Positions 23,870 to 30,919 of a DNA stretch of 43,275 nt are shown piece after piece. A program made the translations under genes and the position numbers. Every line of letters begins with the position of its first letter. Positions within the stretch are counted from its first letter, which is position 1. Source of the stretch: Acidimicrobiaceae bacterium. GTDB taxonomy: Bacteria > Actinomycetota > Acidimicrobiia > Acidimicrobiales > RAAP-2. The DNA lies in contig PKYK01000036.1 of NCBI GenBank assembly GCA_003133665.1, positions 1 through 43,275 on the forward strand, in the 5' to 3' direction. The notes below the pieces were generated by a model. It searched no databases, was not told where the DNA came from, and saw only the letters and a program-made list of their open reading frames with translations.

Positions 23870-24334
23870 CTCACCCGAATCGCGAAGTTGTAGTCGCGTA
23901 CGCTCGATTGTCCGCCCAGATCGAGTAGCCAAGTGTCTCGAACAGTGCACGGCGGGTCGACGTGCTCGTCTTTGGCATCGACTAGGACTTGACAAGATTG
24001 AGCCGTTGCAAGGGGGTCTGCTGTCGATTTTGTCGTCAGCTTTGACCTTGCATGGGCAGGTGGAAATCCTCGATCAGCTCGGCCAGCCGCTCAGAAAGGT
24101 TTGAAAGCTGTCCGCGAAGGTCGACTCTGGTGGGGCTAGACAGTGGCATTTCTGGAGCACCTCACGGGTTCGAACGACAGTTCCGATTGAGGGCCTGACA
24201 ATGGAGTTCGCAGACTTGGCTGCCGGTGGGAGATCGATCGGCGAGACCTTCAAATGAAGATGCGACCGTCAGTCCGGTCTGCCCAGGAGTCTCACCGCAA
24301 GGCTACGAGCCGCAGCTTGAGGACACTGGCTGAT
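23870..24334. other. Gene-poor gap between HAD pseudogene and GGDEF-EAL gene
   Basis: 465 bases without a recognised gene, and less GC-rich than the flanks. The only frame with protein-like character is a 37-codon ORF on the minus strand at 24036-24149. A 100-codon plus-strand frame beginning at 24254 mostly overlaps the GGDEF-EAL gene and is rejected. Confidence 0.5.
24036..24149 (-). CDS. Possible 37-residue helical peptide
   Basis: ATG at 24149 with GAGG about 10 bases upstream; stop TGA at 24036-24038. After MPLSSPTRV the peptide reads QLSNLSERLAELIEDFHLP, an amphipathic helix with a regular Leu/Ile pattern. It could be a real small protein downstream of the c-di-GMP gene on the same strand, or the last piece of a lost gene. 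Too short to be sure. Confidence 0.3.
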   Translation of the reverse strand: MPLSSPTRVDLRGQLSNLSERLAELIEDFHLPMQGQS

Positions 24335-26674
24335 TCAATTCGGGATTTCATCGGGCACGAGTCCGTGGTGCGTGTCGTGCAGAAGCTGATCGACACCCTC
24401 TACATCGAGCGGTCGAGCAAAAAGGAACCCCTGACCAGTATCGACCTTCTCAGCCTCGAGCCGGAGCCGCTGCTCTTCCGTTTCTATGCCCTCAGCGATA
24501 ATCTCGAGCCCGAGCACCTTGCCCAGTTGAACCAGCGTGTGGACAATGGCTGCTGAATCGGGCGAGTTGGACATCGTCTGGACGAACGACTGGTCAATCT
24601 TCAAGATGTCAATTGGGAACTGTCGAAGATAGGCCAGTGACGAATAGCCAGTTCCGAAGTCGTCGATCGCGAGACGCACTCCAATCTTCTTCAGATGTTC
24701 CAGTCGGGTGAGAGTGTGTTGGACATTGTGCATCAACGTGGTCTCAGTGAGTTCCAAGACCATCATGCCGGGGTCGAATCTGGACGCGCGAAGGGCGCTC
24801 CGGACGTCGTTGATGATCTCGTCCTGTCCGAGTTGCGCGGCCGCGAGGTTCACCGACACCTGCAAGGTGTGGCCCTGGCTATGCCAGCATGCCCCTTGTC
24901 GGGATGCTTCCTCGAGCACCCACTTACCGACGGGAATAATCAGTCCGCTCGATTCGAGGAGCGGGATGAACTCGTCGGGCTGCAGTACGCCTCGTTGGGG
25001 GTGACGCCAACGCAAGAGTGCCTCAACGCCGGTGACGGCTCCGGTGAGAAGATTGACGGTGGGTTGGTAGAGCAAGAAGAACTCCTCGGCTTCGCGGGCA
25101 CGGTGCAGGTCCACGTCAAGATTCCGATGATCGTCTACGGCTTGTCGCATCGAGGATGAGAAGTAGACAGCGCGGCGCTTGCCGGTGGCCTTGGCCTCGT
25201 AGAGGGCGATGTCGGCATCTCGCAACAGTCCCTCGGGAGTCGCCCGGAGTCCTTCAGCAATGCCGATGCTGGCAGTCACGTTCAATGGAGTCTTGCTGGC
25301 GCGGATACTAAATGGGGTCTGCAGCACGTCCAGGATCCGATCCACCACCAACTGGACTCCAGATTCAATGGTCGCGCCCTCAACGAGAACAACGAATTCG
25401 TCGCCGCCCAATCGTCCGACCGTGTCTACCTCGCGAAGTGCAGCGGCCAACCTGGCTCCGACCGCGAAGAGCAGTTGATCTCCGGCGTCGTGGCCCAACG
25501 TGTCGTTGATGTCCTTGAAATCATCGAGGTCGAGGAAGAGTAGTGCCAGCGGAGTGTTCTCTCGTCGAGCGCGTGCCAGCATCTGACTGATCCGGTCAAG
25601 GATCAACGCCCGATTGGAGAGGCCCGTCAGCGAGTCGTGAAAGGCCTGGTAGCTGAGCTCGTCGGTACGTTCGTTCACCAACATCAAGGCCCGAGCACGG
25701 CCCGTTCCCAGCACATAGATCAACAGTCCCAGCAACAGGATGAACGCGATACCGCCAAACAGCACGCCCAAGGGGCCCGAGCCGGAGAACACGCCTTCGA
25801 CATTCGCCTCGCCAAAGGTCTTCACCTGCCACCCATTGTGAAGATCGATCGTGCTCCAATACGCTTTGGCTGATGTCGCGCCTGCCATGAAGTTCTCACT
25901 GATCGAACGGACCTGGTAGTGAAAGACCACTTTGATCTTCGGATAGCTGGCCACCAGACTGTCCAGAACGACACTGGGGATGATCTCCATGCCCACCCAC
26001 CCTATGAATGCGTCATGACGGGCCTTAACCGTGGTCGGCACGGTATTGCCGGTGTAGATGGGTTGACCCACCACGAGCAGACTGCCTCCATAGGGGAGGT
26101 AGGTCGGCTGCCCGTCGTCTCGAGCCCTCATGATCAGGGTTCCGAGTTGGGAATCGCATTGATCGATACCGAGAAAGGCGGACTGCTGCACGCTCCGCGA
26201 TTCGAACAAGGTGGTGAAACAGTAGTGAGAGCGGACTCCTGGCGGCTGCACTGTGAATGATTGGCCTGCGGGTAGAAGGGAATTCTCCTTGGTGACGAAT
26301 GCACTCAGTTTTGAAGCGGGAATCAGCACCAACTCGGCCAGGCCTTGAAGTTCGGGGTACCGCTTAAAGGCTTGAATCGACTTGACTTCGTTTCTGAATC
26401 TGGCCTGGGTGGCTTCCTGGTTGCTAGCGATAAAGGCGGCGACAGCGGTGGTGAGATCCAGTTCGTGCTGGATCGCGAGTTCCAGCCTCGAGGCGATGGC
26501 CGTCGATGTGACGAGGGAGGACTGGCGCATCTTCTGGCTGTCGAGATGAGCCACTGTAACGGCCCCAATGAATGACCCGATAACGCCAAGCAGGACCAGG
26601 ATCGTTACCCCTATCAACCATCTGCGACGATGCGACGCCTCCCTTGCGATTCCCTGGTTTGGTGTCGTTGACAT
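24335..26674 (-). CDS. Membrane CHASE-type sensor with GGDEF and EAL domains (c-di-GMP turnover)
   Basis: 779 residues from the ATG at 26674 (MSTTPNQGIA); starts further up to 26776 lack coding character. TM1 near residues 20-40 (WLIGVTILVLLGVIGSFIGA), a CHASE-like extracytoplasmic domain to about 270, TM2 near 300 (GIAFILLLGLLIYVLG), GGDEF at about 345-505 and EAL at about 520-765. The cyclase site GGDEF is intact, and the REVD sequence five residues before it is a complete inhibitory I-site. The EAL part keeps EALLRW, the Asn of NLAAAQL, ELTET, DDFGTGYSS, LKIDQSF, AEGIE and GQGFLF. Both synthesis and breakdown of c-di-GMP are therefore possible. The ligand of the outer domain is unknown. 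Confidence 0.93.
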   Translation of the reverse strand: MSTTPNQGIAREASHRRRWLIGVTILVLLGVIGSFIGAVTVAHLDSQKMRQSSLVTSTAIASRLELAIQHELDLTTAVAAFIASNQEATQARFRNEVKSIQAFKRYPELQGLAELVLIPASKLSAFVTKENSLLPAGQSFTVQPPGVRSHYCFTTLFESRSVQQSAFLGIDQCDSQLGTLIMRARDDGQPTYLPYGGSLLVVGQPIYTGNTVPTTVKARHDAFIGWVGMEIIPSVVLDSLVASYPKIKVVFHYQVRSISENFMAGATSAKAYWSTIDLHNGWQVKTFGEANVEGVFSGSGPLGVLFGGIAFILLLGLLIYVLGTGRARALMLVNERTDELSYQAFHDSLTGLSNRALILDRISQMLARARRENTPLALLFLDLDDFKDINDTLGHDAGDQLLFAVGARLAAALREVDTVGRLGGDEFVVLVEGATIESGVQLVVDRILDVLQTPFSIRASKTPLNVTASIGIAEGLRATPEGLLRDADIALYEAKATGKRRAVYFSSSMRQAVDDHRNLDVDLHRAREAEEFFLLYQPTVNLLTGAVTGVEALLRWRHPQRGVLQPDEFIPLLESSGLIIPVGKWVLEEASRQGACWHSQGHTLQVSVNLAAAQLGQDEIINDVRSALRASRFDPGMMVLELTETTLMHNVQHTLTRLEHLKKIGVRLAIDDFGTGYSSLAYLRQFPIDILKIDQSFVQTMSNSPDSAAIVHTLVQLGKVLGLEIIAEGIETEEQRLRLEAEKVDTGQGFLFARPLDVEGVDQLLHDTHHGLVPDEIPN

Positions 26675-26879
26675 TGAGTGCCGAACTATCTCGGAAACGT
26701 CGGAGGCCGACACTGGCGCGCGGTGAACCCTCGGGTAGAAGTGGCAGGGAACTCGTAAGCATGCCCTATGGCCCACAGACGTGCCAACCGGCGCATTTCA
26801 AATGCGACTGCGCGCCCAAGTGCCGGACAAGGCTCTTGACCAAGGTACTTGGAGTCTTGGTCAGTTCTGAGAGTTCGTG

Positions 26880-26990
26880 AGCGCCCACGATCTACGTCAC
26901 GCCTACGCCTCGGATCATCGTTCCGGAATCGACAGTTACGTCGAGCGACTGGTTGGTTGTGACTTCTCAATCTCTGCATCAACAGCCTTC
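26880..26990 (+). pseudogene. Remnant of a tyrosine recombinase (phage integrase) C-terminus
   Basis: The plus frame reads AHDLRHAYAS, which matches the H-x-L-R-H box of tyrosine recombinases (usual form HDLRHTYAS). It is followed, at nearly the family's normal spacing, by SGIDSYVERLVGCDFSIS and STAF. Aligned to the usual LGH...TY box, the second His is Cys and the nucleophile Tyr is Phe. A stop codon lies 3 codons before the segment and nothing like the first Arg box is seen upstream. I take it as a dead integrase fragment; chance resemblance is possible. Confidence 0.5.
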
Positions 26991-27373
26991 CGAGACGCTC
27001 GACATCGAAAGAGCAGCTTCGGATCCATCGAGGCGTCAGTCAGTTCAACCTCTTCGCCCAAAGGCGTTAACGTCTGCCAGACTCTACCACTCGACATGTC
27101 GTTGGACTCTGCGGAGGCTGGCCAAGAGGGTGCGCGTATTGGCTCGCGACAGCCGCAAAGTACAAGGAAACGATGCAGCGTCGAATTCGGGTCTTGTGGC
27201 TTTGGACCCTAGCGTTTTCGACCATTCTTCATCCACAGGCCATTGTTGCCGGTGGCCACGAATTGATTCTGGACAGTTGGCACGTCTTGTTCTTCTGGAA
27301 TCCGGCAGTGAGTATGAGACAGAAGAGACAGCGAGATCGCGAAGAAGGAATGCGCCGCGAAATCGATGTGGGT

Positions 27374-27400
27374 CGGCCCTCGGCTTCAATCGGAGGGCCG
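27374..27400. other. GC-rich inverted repeat
   Basis: CGGCCCTC (27374-27381) and GAGGGCCG (27393-27400) form an 8-bp stem with an 11-base loop. There is no U run after it, so it is not a classic terminator. It may be a remnant of a mobile-element end. Confidence 0.4.
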
Positions 27401-27690
27401 AACCGGATCACACTGACGGGCGCCAAATCGCAAGGCGAAACGCGGATGCTTCGATTGTCCCTGTCATCTATCCCCTCTCGTGTGAGACAGGTCAAAGTAT
27501 CAACTGAATCGGCGGCAGTCCTCGTCGATTCTTCCCTGCTGGGTCGGGAGACCAAGTAGGGGCGAGACAACAAGGTTTGCTGTATCCACTCTCACGAGTT
27601 GCTTCAAAAAGTGGAGAAGACAGCATTGTGCATACCGGAATCGCCGATGCCTGGTATCAGACCGTCGACTCGAATTCACAAACACCGCTG

Positions 27691-27706
27691 GCGAGAGGTT
27701 TCTCGC
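27691..27706. other. Short perfect hairpin
   Basis: GCGAGA-GGTT-TCTCGC, a 6-bp stem with a 4-base loop, not followed by a U run. Confidence 0.35.
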
Positions 27707-27871
27707 TGCTGAGAAGTTGAAGAGAACTCAGTCGAACGACGCGGGGCGAGTTCGAATACGACGGACGTTTCCGACGTTCATGGCACCTGTCCGTACGCTG
27801 CGATGTTGGGATAGGCGATAGGGACGAATCAACGCCCGCGTCCCCTTGCTTATTCGTGCCGGGGGTAGTTG

Positions 27872-27877
27872 TATGGT
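27872..27877 (+). promoter_or_regulatory. Candidate -10 box TATGGT for the isochorismatase gene
   Basis: TATGGT lies 71 bases before the ATG at 27949. A TTGCTT at 27846-27851 is a possible -35, but the 20-base spacing is long. Confidence 0.3.
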
Positions 27878-27948
27878 CAGTAGCCAGGGCGGGCTGTCGT
27901 CAGCACGAGCAGACCAGTCGGCACCTGGACGACGAGGGGGTTCTGACG

Positions 27949-28560
27949 ATGTCCATTGATCCAACGACAACTGCGGTGGTGCTTATCGAGTACCAGAACG
28001 ACTTCACGTCTGAAGGCGGTGCCCTCCACGGCGCGGTCGAAGGGGTCATGGCCAAGACCGGCATGCTGGGAAAGACCCGTGAGGTAGTGGATGCGGCTCG
28101 TCGGGCCGGGGTCACCGTCATGCACGCTCCGATCATGTTTCACGAGGGATACAACGAGATCAGTGCACATCCCTACGGGATACTCAAGGGCGTCGTGGAC
28201 GGAAAAGCGTTCATAAAGGGGTCCTGGGGCGCCGCAATTGTGGACGAACTGGCCCCTCAGGAGGGCGACATCGTCATCGAGGGCAAACGGGGCCTCGACA
28301 GTTTCGCCAGTACGAACATCGACTTCATCCTGCGCAGCAAGGGAATCAATACGATCGTCCTGGGAGGATTCCTGACGAACTGCTGCGTTGAATCGACCAT
28401 GCGATCGGGATACGAGAACGGCTACCAGGTCATCACGCTGAGTGACTGCGTCGCCGCGACTTCTGTCGAGGAGCACGAGAACGCGCTCACGTACGACTAC
28501 CCGATGTTCTCCCAGCCCATGAGTTCGGCCGATTTCATTTCTGTGCTCGCGAAGTCGTAA
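27949..28560 (+). CDS. Isochorismatase-family cysteine hydrolase
   Basis: 203 residues from the ATG at 27949, with GAGGGGG 8 bases upstream. LIEYQNDF near the start, IVIEGKRGLDSF (catalytic Lys) and GGFLTNCCVESTMR (catalytic Cys before Val-Glu-Ser) mark the isochorismatase/nicotinamidase fold. The residue that is normally the catalytic Asp (IDxQNDF) is Glu14 here, which either marks a subfamily or alters activity. Members hydrolyse amides or vinyl ethers such as nicotinamide, N-carbamoyl compounds or isochorismate. No NAD, siderophore or pyrimidine genes sit nearby, so the substrate is open. It is transcribed alone. Confidence 0.88.
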   Translation: MSIDPTTTAVVLIEYQNDFTSEGGALHGAVEGVMAKTGMLGKTREVVDAARRAGVTVMHAPIMFHEGYNEISAHPYGILKGVVDGKAFIKGSWGAAIVDELAPQEGDIVIEGKRGLDSFASTNIDFILRSKGINTIVLGGFLTNCCVESTMRSGYENGYQVITLSDCVAATSVEEHENALTYDYPMFSQPMSSADFISVLAKS

Positions 28561-28889
28561 AGCCAAACGCCAGAGTCCATCTCCGCGCCACCAACTAGAG
28601 ACACGGCCCAAGGCGTTCTGCAGCGGTTGGAGGAGCTTCAGGTTCGATCCGGGAGAGTCCGGTGCAGTCCGCAGGTCGGATCGTGTCGTCGGCGTCGGCG
28701 GTCCGTCGAACTAGCGCGGGCGTGTCAGAGGCTGCTCTCACCTCTTTTCATTGTGTGTTGTCGCAAGAGATCGGTGAAGAAGTCTCGGGACACCGCCAAT
28801 AAGAAATCGCGAACCTTTTCGGCTGTCGGAGCGTCTATAAGTGTGTGCTGACAGTTCTCTCCCTTGGATCATTGAAAGCGACCGGGTAA
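28561..28889. other. Intergenic region holding the ECF sigma promoter
   Basis: 329 bases between the isochorismatase and sigma genes. Apart from the ECF-type promoter at 28811-28837, nothing recognisable is seen; a 74-codon frame at 28627 has no protein-like features. Confidence 0.5.
28811..28837 (+). promoter_or_regulatory. ECF-type promoter GAACCT-N15-CGTCTA
   Basis: GAACCT at 28811-28816 and CGTCTA at 28832-28837 match the AAC/CGTC elements recognised by ECF sigma factors. It lies about 50 bases before the ECF sigma ATG, so the factor probably switches on its own gene. Confidence 0.65.
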
Positions 28890-29438
28890 ATGGACGGCTC
28901 TACGGACGTGAGCGATCTTCAGGCGTGGCTGGAAGAGGGCTATCCACAGTCCGTCCGCACGGCGTTTCTGATTCTCGGGAATCGGCTCGACGCCGAAGAC
29001 GCGGTGCAGGAGGCATTCCTTCGCGCATGGAAATTCCGAGATTCCCTCTCCAAAGAATCCAGTTTCAGGCCTTGGCTGTATCGAGTCGTCGTCAACACGT
29101 GCAACTCGACACTTCGCCAGGAGATACCCCATCGGGACCGACGCTCCGGAGACGAAAATCTGGCTGAAGTTTCGGTCGTTGACGACATTCCGGCCCGGAT
29201 CGCCTTGTCGAACGACATCATGAGTGCCCTGAGAGATCTGCCGGTGCATTTGCGGGTGGTCATCGTACTGCGTTACTACGCCGATCTCAGCGAGCGCGAG
29301 ATCGCAATCGCCATCGGTCGGCAACCGGGAACGGTGAAATCCCGTTTGAACGAGGCCCGAAGACGACTGGCCGAGCATCCGGCCCTTCGGCCGGAGACGA
29401 CGAGGGACTCCACCACCACCAGGGAGGCAACGCAGTGA
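28890..29438 (+). CDS. ECF RNA polymerase sigma factor
   Basis: 182 residues. Region 2 is clear: AFLILGNRLDAEDAVQEAFL and SSFRPWLYRVVVNTCNS. Region 4 follows a short acidic linker: LPVHLRVVIVLRYYADLSER and REIAIAIGRQPGTVKSRLNEARRRL. The size and lack of a C-terminal extension fit a SigE-type ECF factor that directs RNA polymerase to stress promoters. The next gene starts within its stop codon, and its product has two membrane spans, so that product is the natural candidate for the anti-sigma or sensor. An ECF-like promoter upstream suggests autoregulation. Confidence 0.95.
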   Translation: MDGSTDVSDLQAWLEEGYPQSVRTAFLILGNRLDAEDAVQEAFLRAWKFRDSLSKESSFRPWLYRVVVNTCNSTLRQEIPHRDRRSGDENLAEVSVVDDIPARIALSNDIMSALRDLPVHLRVVIVLRYYADLSEREIAIAIGRQPGTVKSRLNEARRRLAEHPALRPETTRDSTTTREATQ

Positions 29439-30547
29439 CCATGATTGACGAGGGAATACTCACCGACGCACTCCGCGACGCCGCCAATTCGTTCGAGGTC
29501 TCGAAGGAGGCGACGGACCGGATACTGAGCGAAGCTCGCGCTTCGGCGCCCGAGTCCGGGTCATTGCATGCGCCGGCGTTCTTACGTCGCCGAGGTCGCA
29601 GTCGAACGATCCTGATGGCGGCAGCGTTGATCGTGGTCGTCGGCGGGATCACATTGCCGCTCTTGCGAACCGAGGCAAAGACGTCAGTCACCGCATCTGC
29701 GGTTCATGCCGGTTCGCCTCGCTTCGGCCCTGGACTGGTCGTCACGGGCGCCCAAGGTACGAAGTCCGTGAATGGTGGGGGTTCGCCATCGTTCTCATCC
29801 GCGAGCGGCAACCAATCGGTAGTGACCACCGGAACCGCTCTCGGCGCCAGCGCCACGAGTCTTTCGCCAAAGATCGAGTCCAACGGTTCGGTTGATCTGA
29901 CCGTGAGCAACGGGCAAGTCGAGTCGGCATTTGCGAAACTCAACCAACTCGCAATGGGCGACGGGGGATTTGTCGTCAGCACCCAAGCCAACGTGGGCAC
30001 ACAAGGGTCCGGGAAATTCTCATACGGAACGGTCGTCCTGCAGGTCCCACAAAAGGCTTTCGAAACACTGGTCGCCCAGGTCCAGCGCGTCGGCCGCACG
30101 ACGTCCATCGTCACTTCGTCCACTGACGTGACGGGTCAGTACGTGGATCTCCGGGCGCGAATCACTGCGCTGGAAGGGAGTCGCCAGCAGTATCTGACGA
30201 TAATGACCCGGGCAAGGTCGATCGGCGACATCCTCGCCGTGCAAGATCGATTGAACACGTTGCAGAGTCAAATCGAGCAACTGCAAGGTCAGATGAATGT
30301 CCTCGACAATGCGACCACGTACGGGACGCTCACGGTGATGATCTCCGAGGTAGGTCACCGGCCCAAGGTGGCCGGGCCGAGCTCCGGTCTCGGCAAGGCT
30401 TGGCACGACGGAATCGGCGGTTTTGTCGCGGGCTTCGAGTGGCTGATAAGGATTGCCGGGCCGGCACTCTTTGCCGGGCTCTGTCTGGGCGCGTTGTTGG
30501 CCCTCGGCAGGTTGGCGTGGCGAGCGACTCGTCGTCGGAGGATTTGA
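29435..30547 (+). CDS. DUF4349 membrane protein, possible anti-sigma or sensor partner
   Basis: 370 residues from the GTG at 29435, which overlaps the sigma stop; ATG 29441 also fits. Residues 1-65 are cytoplasmic and helical (LTDALRDAANSFEVSKEATD), a span follows at about 66-82 (ILMAAALIVVVGGITLPLL), then a Ser/Gly-rich linker and a DUF4349-type extracytoplasmic domain with a coiled-coil pair (YVDLRARITALEGSRQQYL; RLNTLQSQIEQLQGQM). A second span lies near residues 335-362, with a basic tail. DUF4349 proteins are often found beside ECF sigma factors. I see no zinc-binding HxxxCxxC anti-sigma motif, so the inhibitory role of the short N-terminal region is inference. Confidence 0.85.
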   Translation: MTMIDEGILTDALRDAANSFEVSKEATDRILSEARASAPESGSLHAPAFLRRRGRSRTILMAAALIVVVGGITLPLLRTEAKTSVTASAVHAGSPRFGPGLVVTGAQGTKSVNGGGSPSFSSASGNQSVVTTGTALGASATSLSPKIESNGSVDLTVSNGQVESAFAKLNQLAMGDGGFVVSTQANVGTQGSGKFSYGTVVLQVPQKAFETLVAQVQRVGRTTSIVTSSTDVTGQYVDLRARITALEGSRQQYLTIMTRARSIGDILAVQDRLNTLQSQIEQLQGQMNVLDNATTYGTLTVMISEVGHRPKVAGPSSGLGKAWHDGIGGFVAGFEWLIRIAGPALFAGLCLGALLALGRLAWRATRRRRI

Positions 30548-30919
30548 TCTCGCGGATCCGTGTCGTATGTGGGGCGCATGTTCGGTCGCCGCGTCGCACA
30601 CGAAGCTACGCCCGAAAACCTTGTCCGTCTGGTCGGTGGTGAATCTGCGAAATCGACGATTGGGAGCGCGTGTCGAGTCGACGCACCGGCTCGCTCTCTG
30701 ACTAGCAGAGATCTCATTGACTTTCAGGAATCTGGCAGTGGTAACGCGAGATTGGGGTACTGACCAGTAACGTCCGAGGTCTGTCGTCCTTACCGCTTGG
30801 TCGAGTGCCGAAGCATTGACACTGCCGTGTTGAATGGCATCACCCGGACCGCCTTTGGCGCTGCGACCACGGGTGATCCATTTTTCGTCCGAGAGGATGA
30901 CGTGCCATACTGGACTCAC
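30548..30919. other. Intergenic region with a palindrome upstream of the carboxyltransferase
   Basis: 372 bases. The frame of the carboxyltransferase stays open back to 30797, but residues before the ATG at 30920 lack family character. Contains the palindrome at 30758-30769; nothing else recognised. Confidence 0.5.
30758..30769. promoter_or_regulatory. Palindrome TACTGACCAGTA, possible TetR-type operator
   Basis: Five-base arms TACTG/CAGTA around AC form a perfect inverted repeat of the kind bound by TetR-family dimers. It lies about 150 bases before the carboxyltransferase ATG. No regulator gene is adjacent, so the binder is unknown. Confidence 0.35.

Larger units (their letters stand above)
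26675..27948. other. About 1.3 kb without an intact gene (decayed region)
   Basis: Open frames of 100-180 codons occur on both strands and overlap one another, but none has a recognisable domain, a good start or typical codon use. The stretch is visibly less GC-rich than the rest. Contents seen: a decayed tyrosine-recombinase end (26880-26990), two short hairpins, and the promoter of the isochorismatase gene near 27872. Confidence 0.6.

Noticed and set aside
26880..26889. AGCGCCCACG repeats the 3' end of tRNA-Val (22842-22851) and could be an attachment site
   Set aside because: Only 10 bases match, and they lie inside the integrase-like coding segment (encoding S-A-H), where an attachment core would cut the gene. 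More likely chance.
27374..27404. GC-rich hairpin as a Rho-independent terminator
   Set aside because: No U run follows it on either strand, and no gene ends next to it.
26953..27507. Overlapping frames of 100-184 codons on both strands in the gap before the isochorismatase gene
   Set aside because: They conflict with one another, lack domains and convincing starts, and look like chance frames in decayed DNA.
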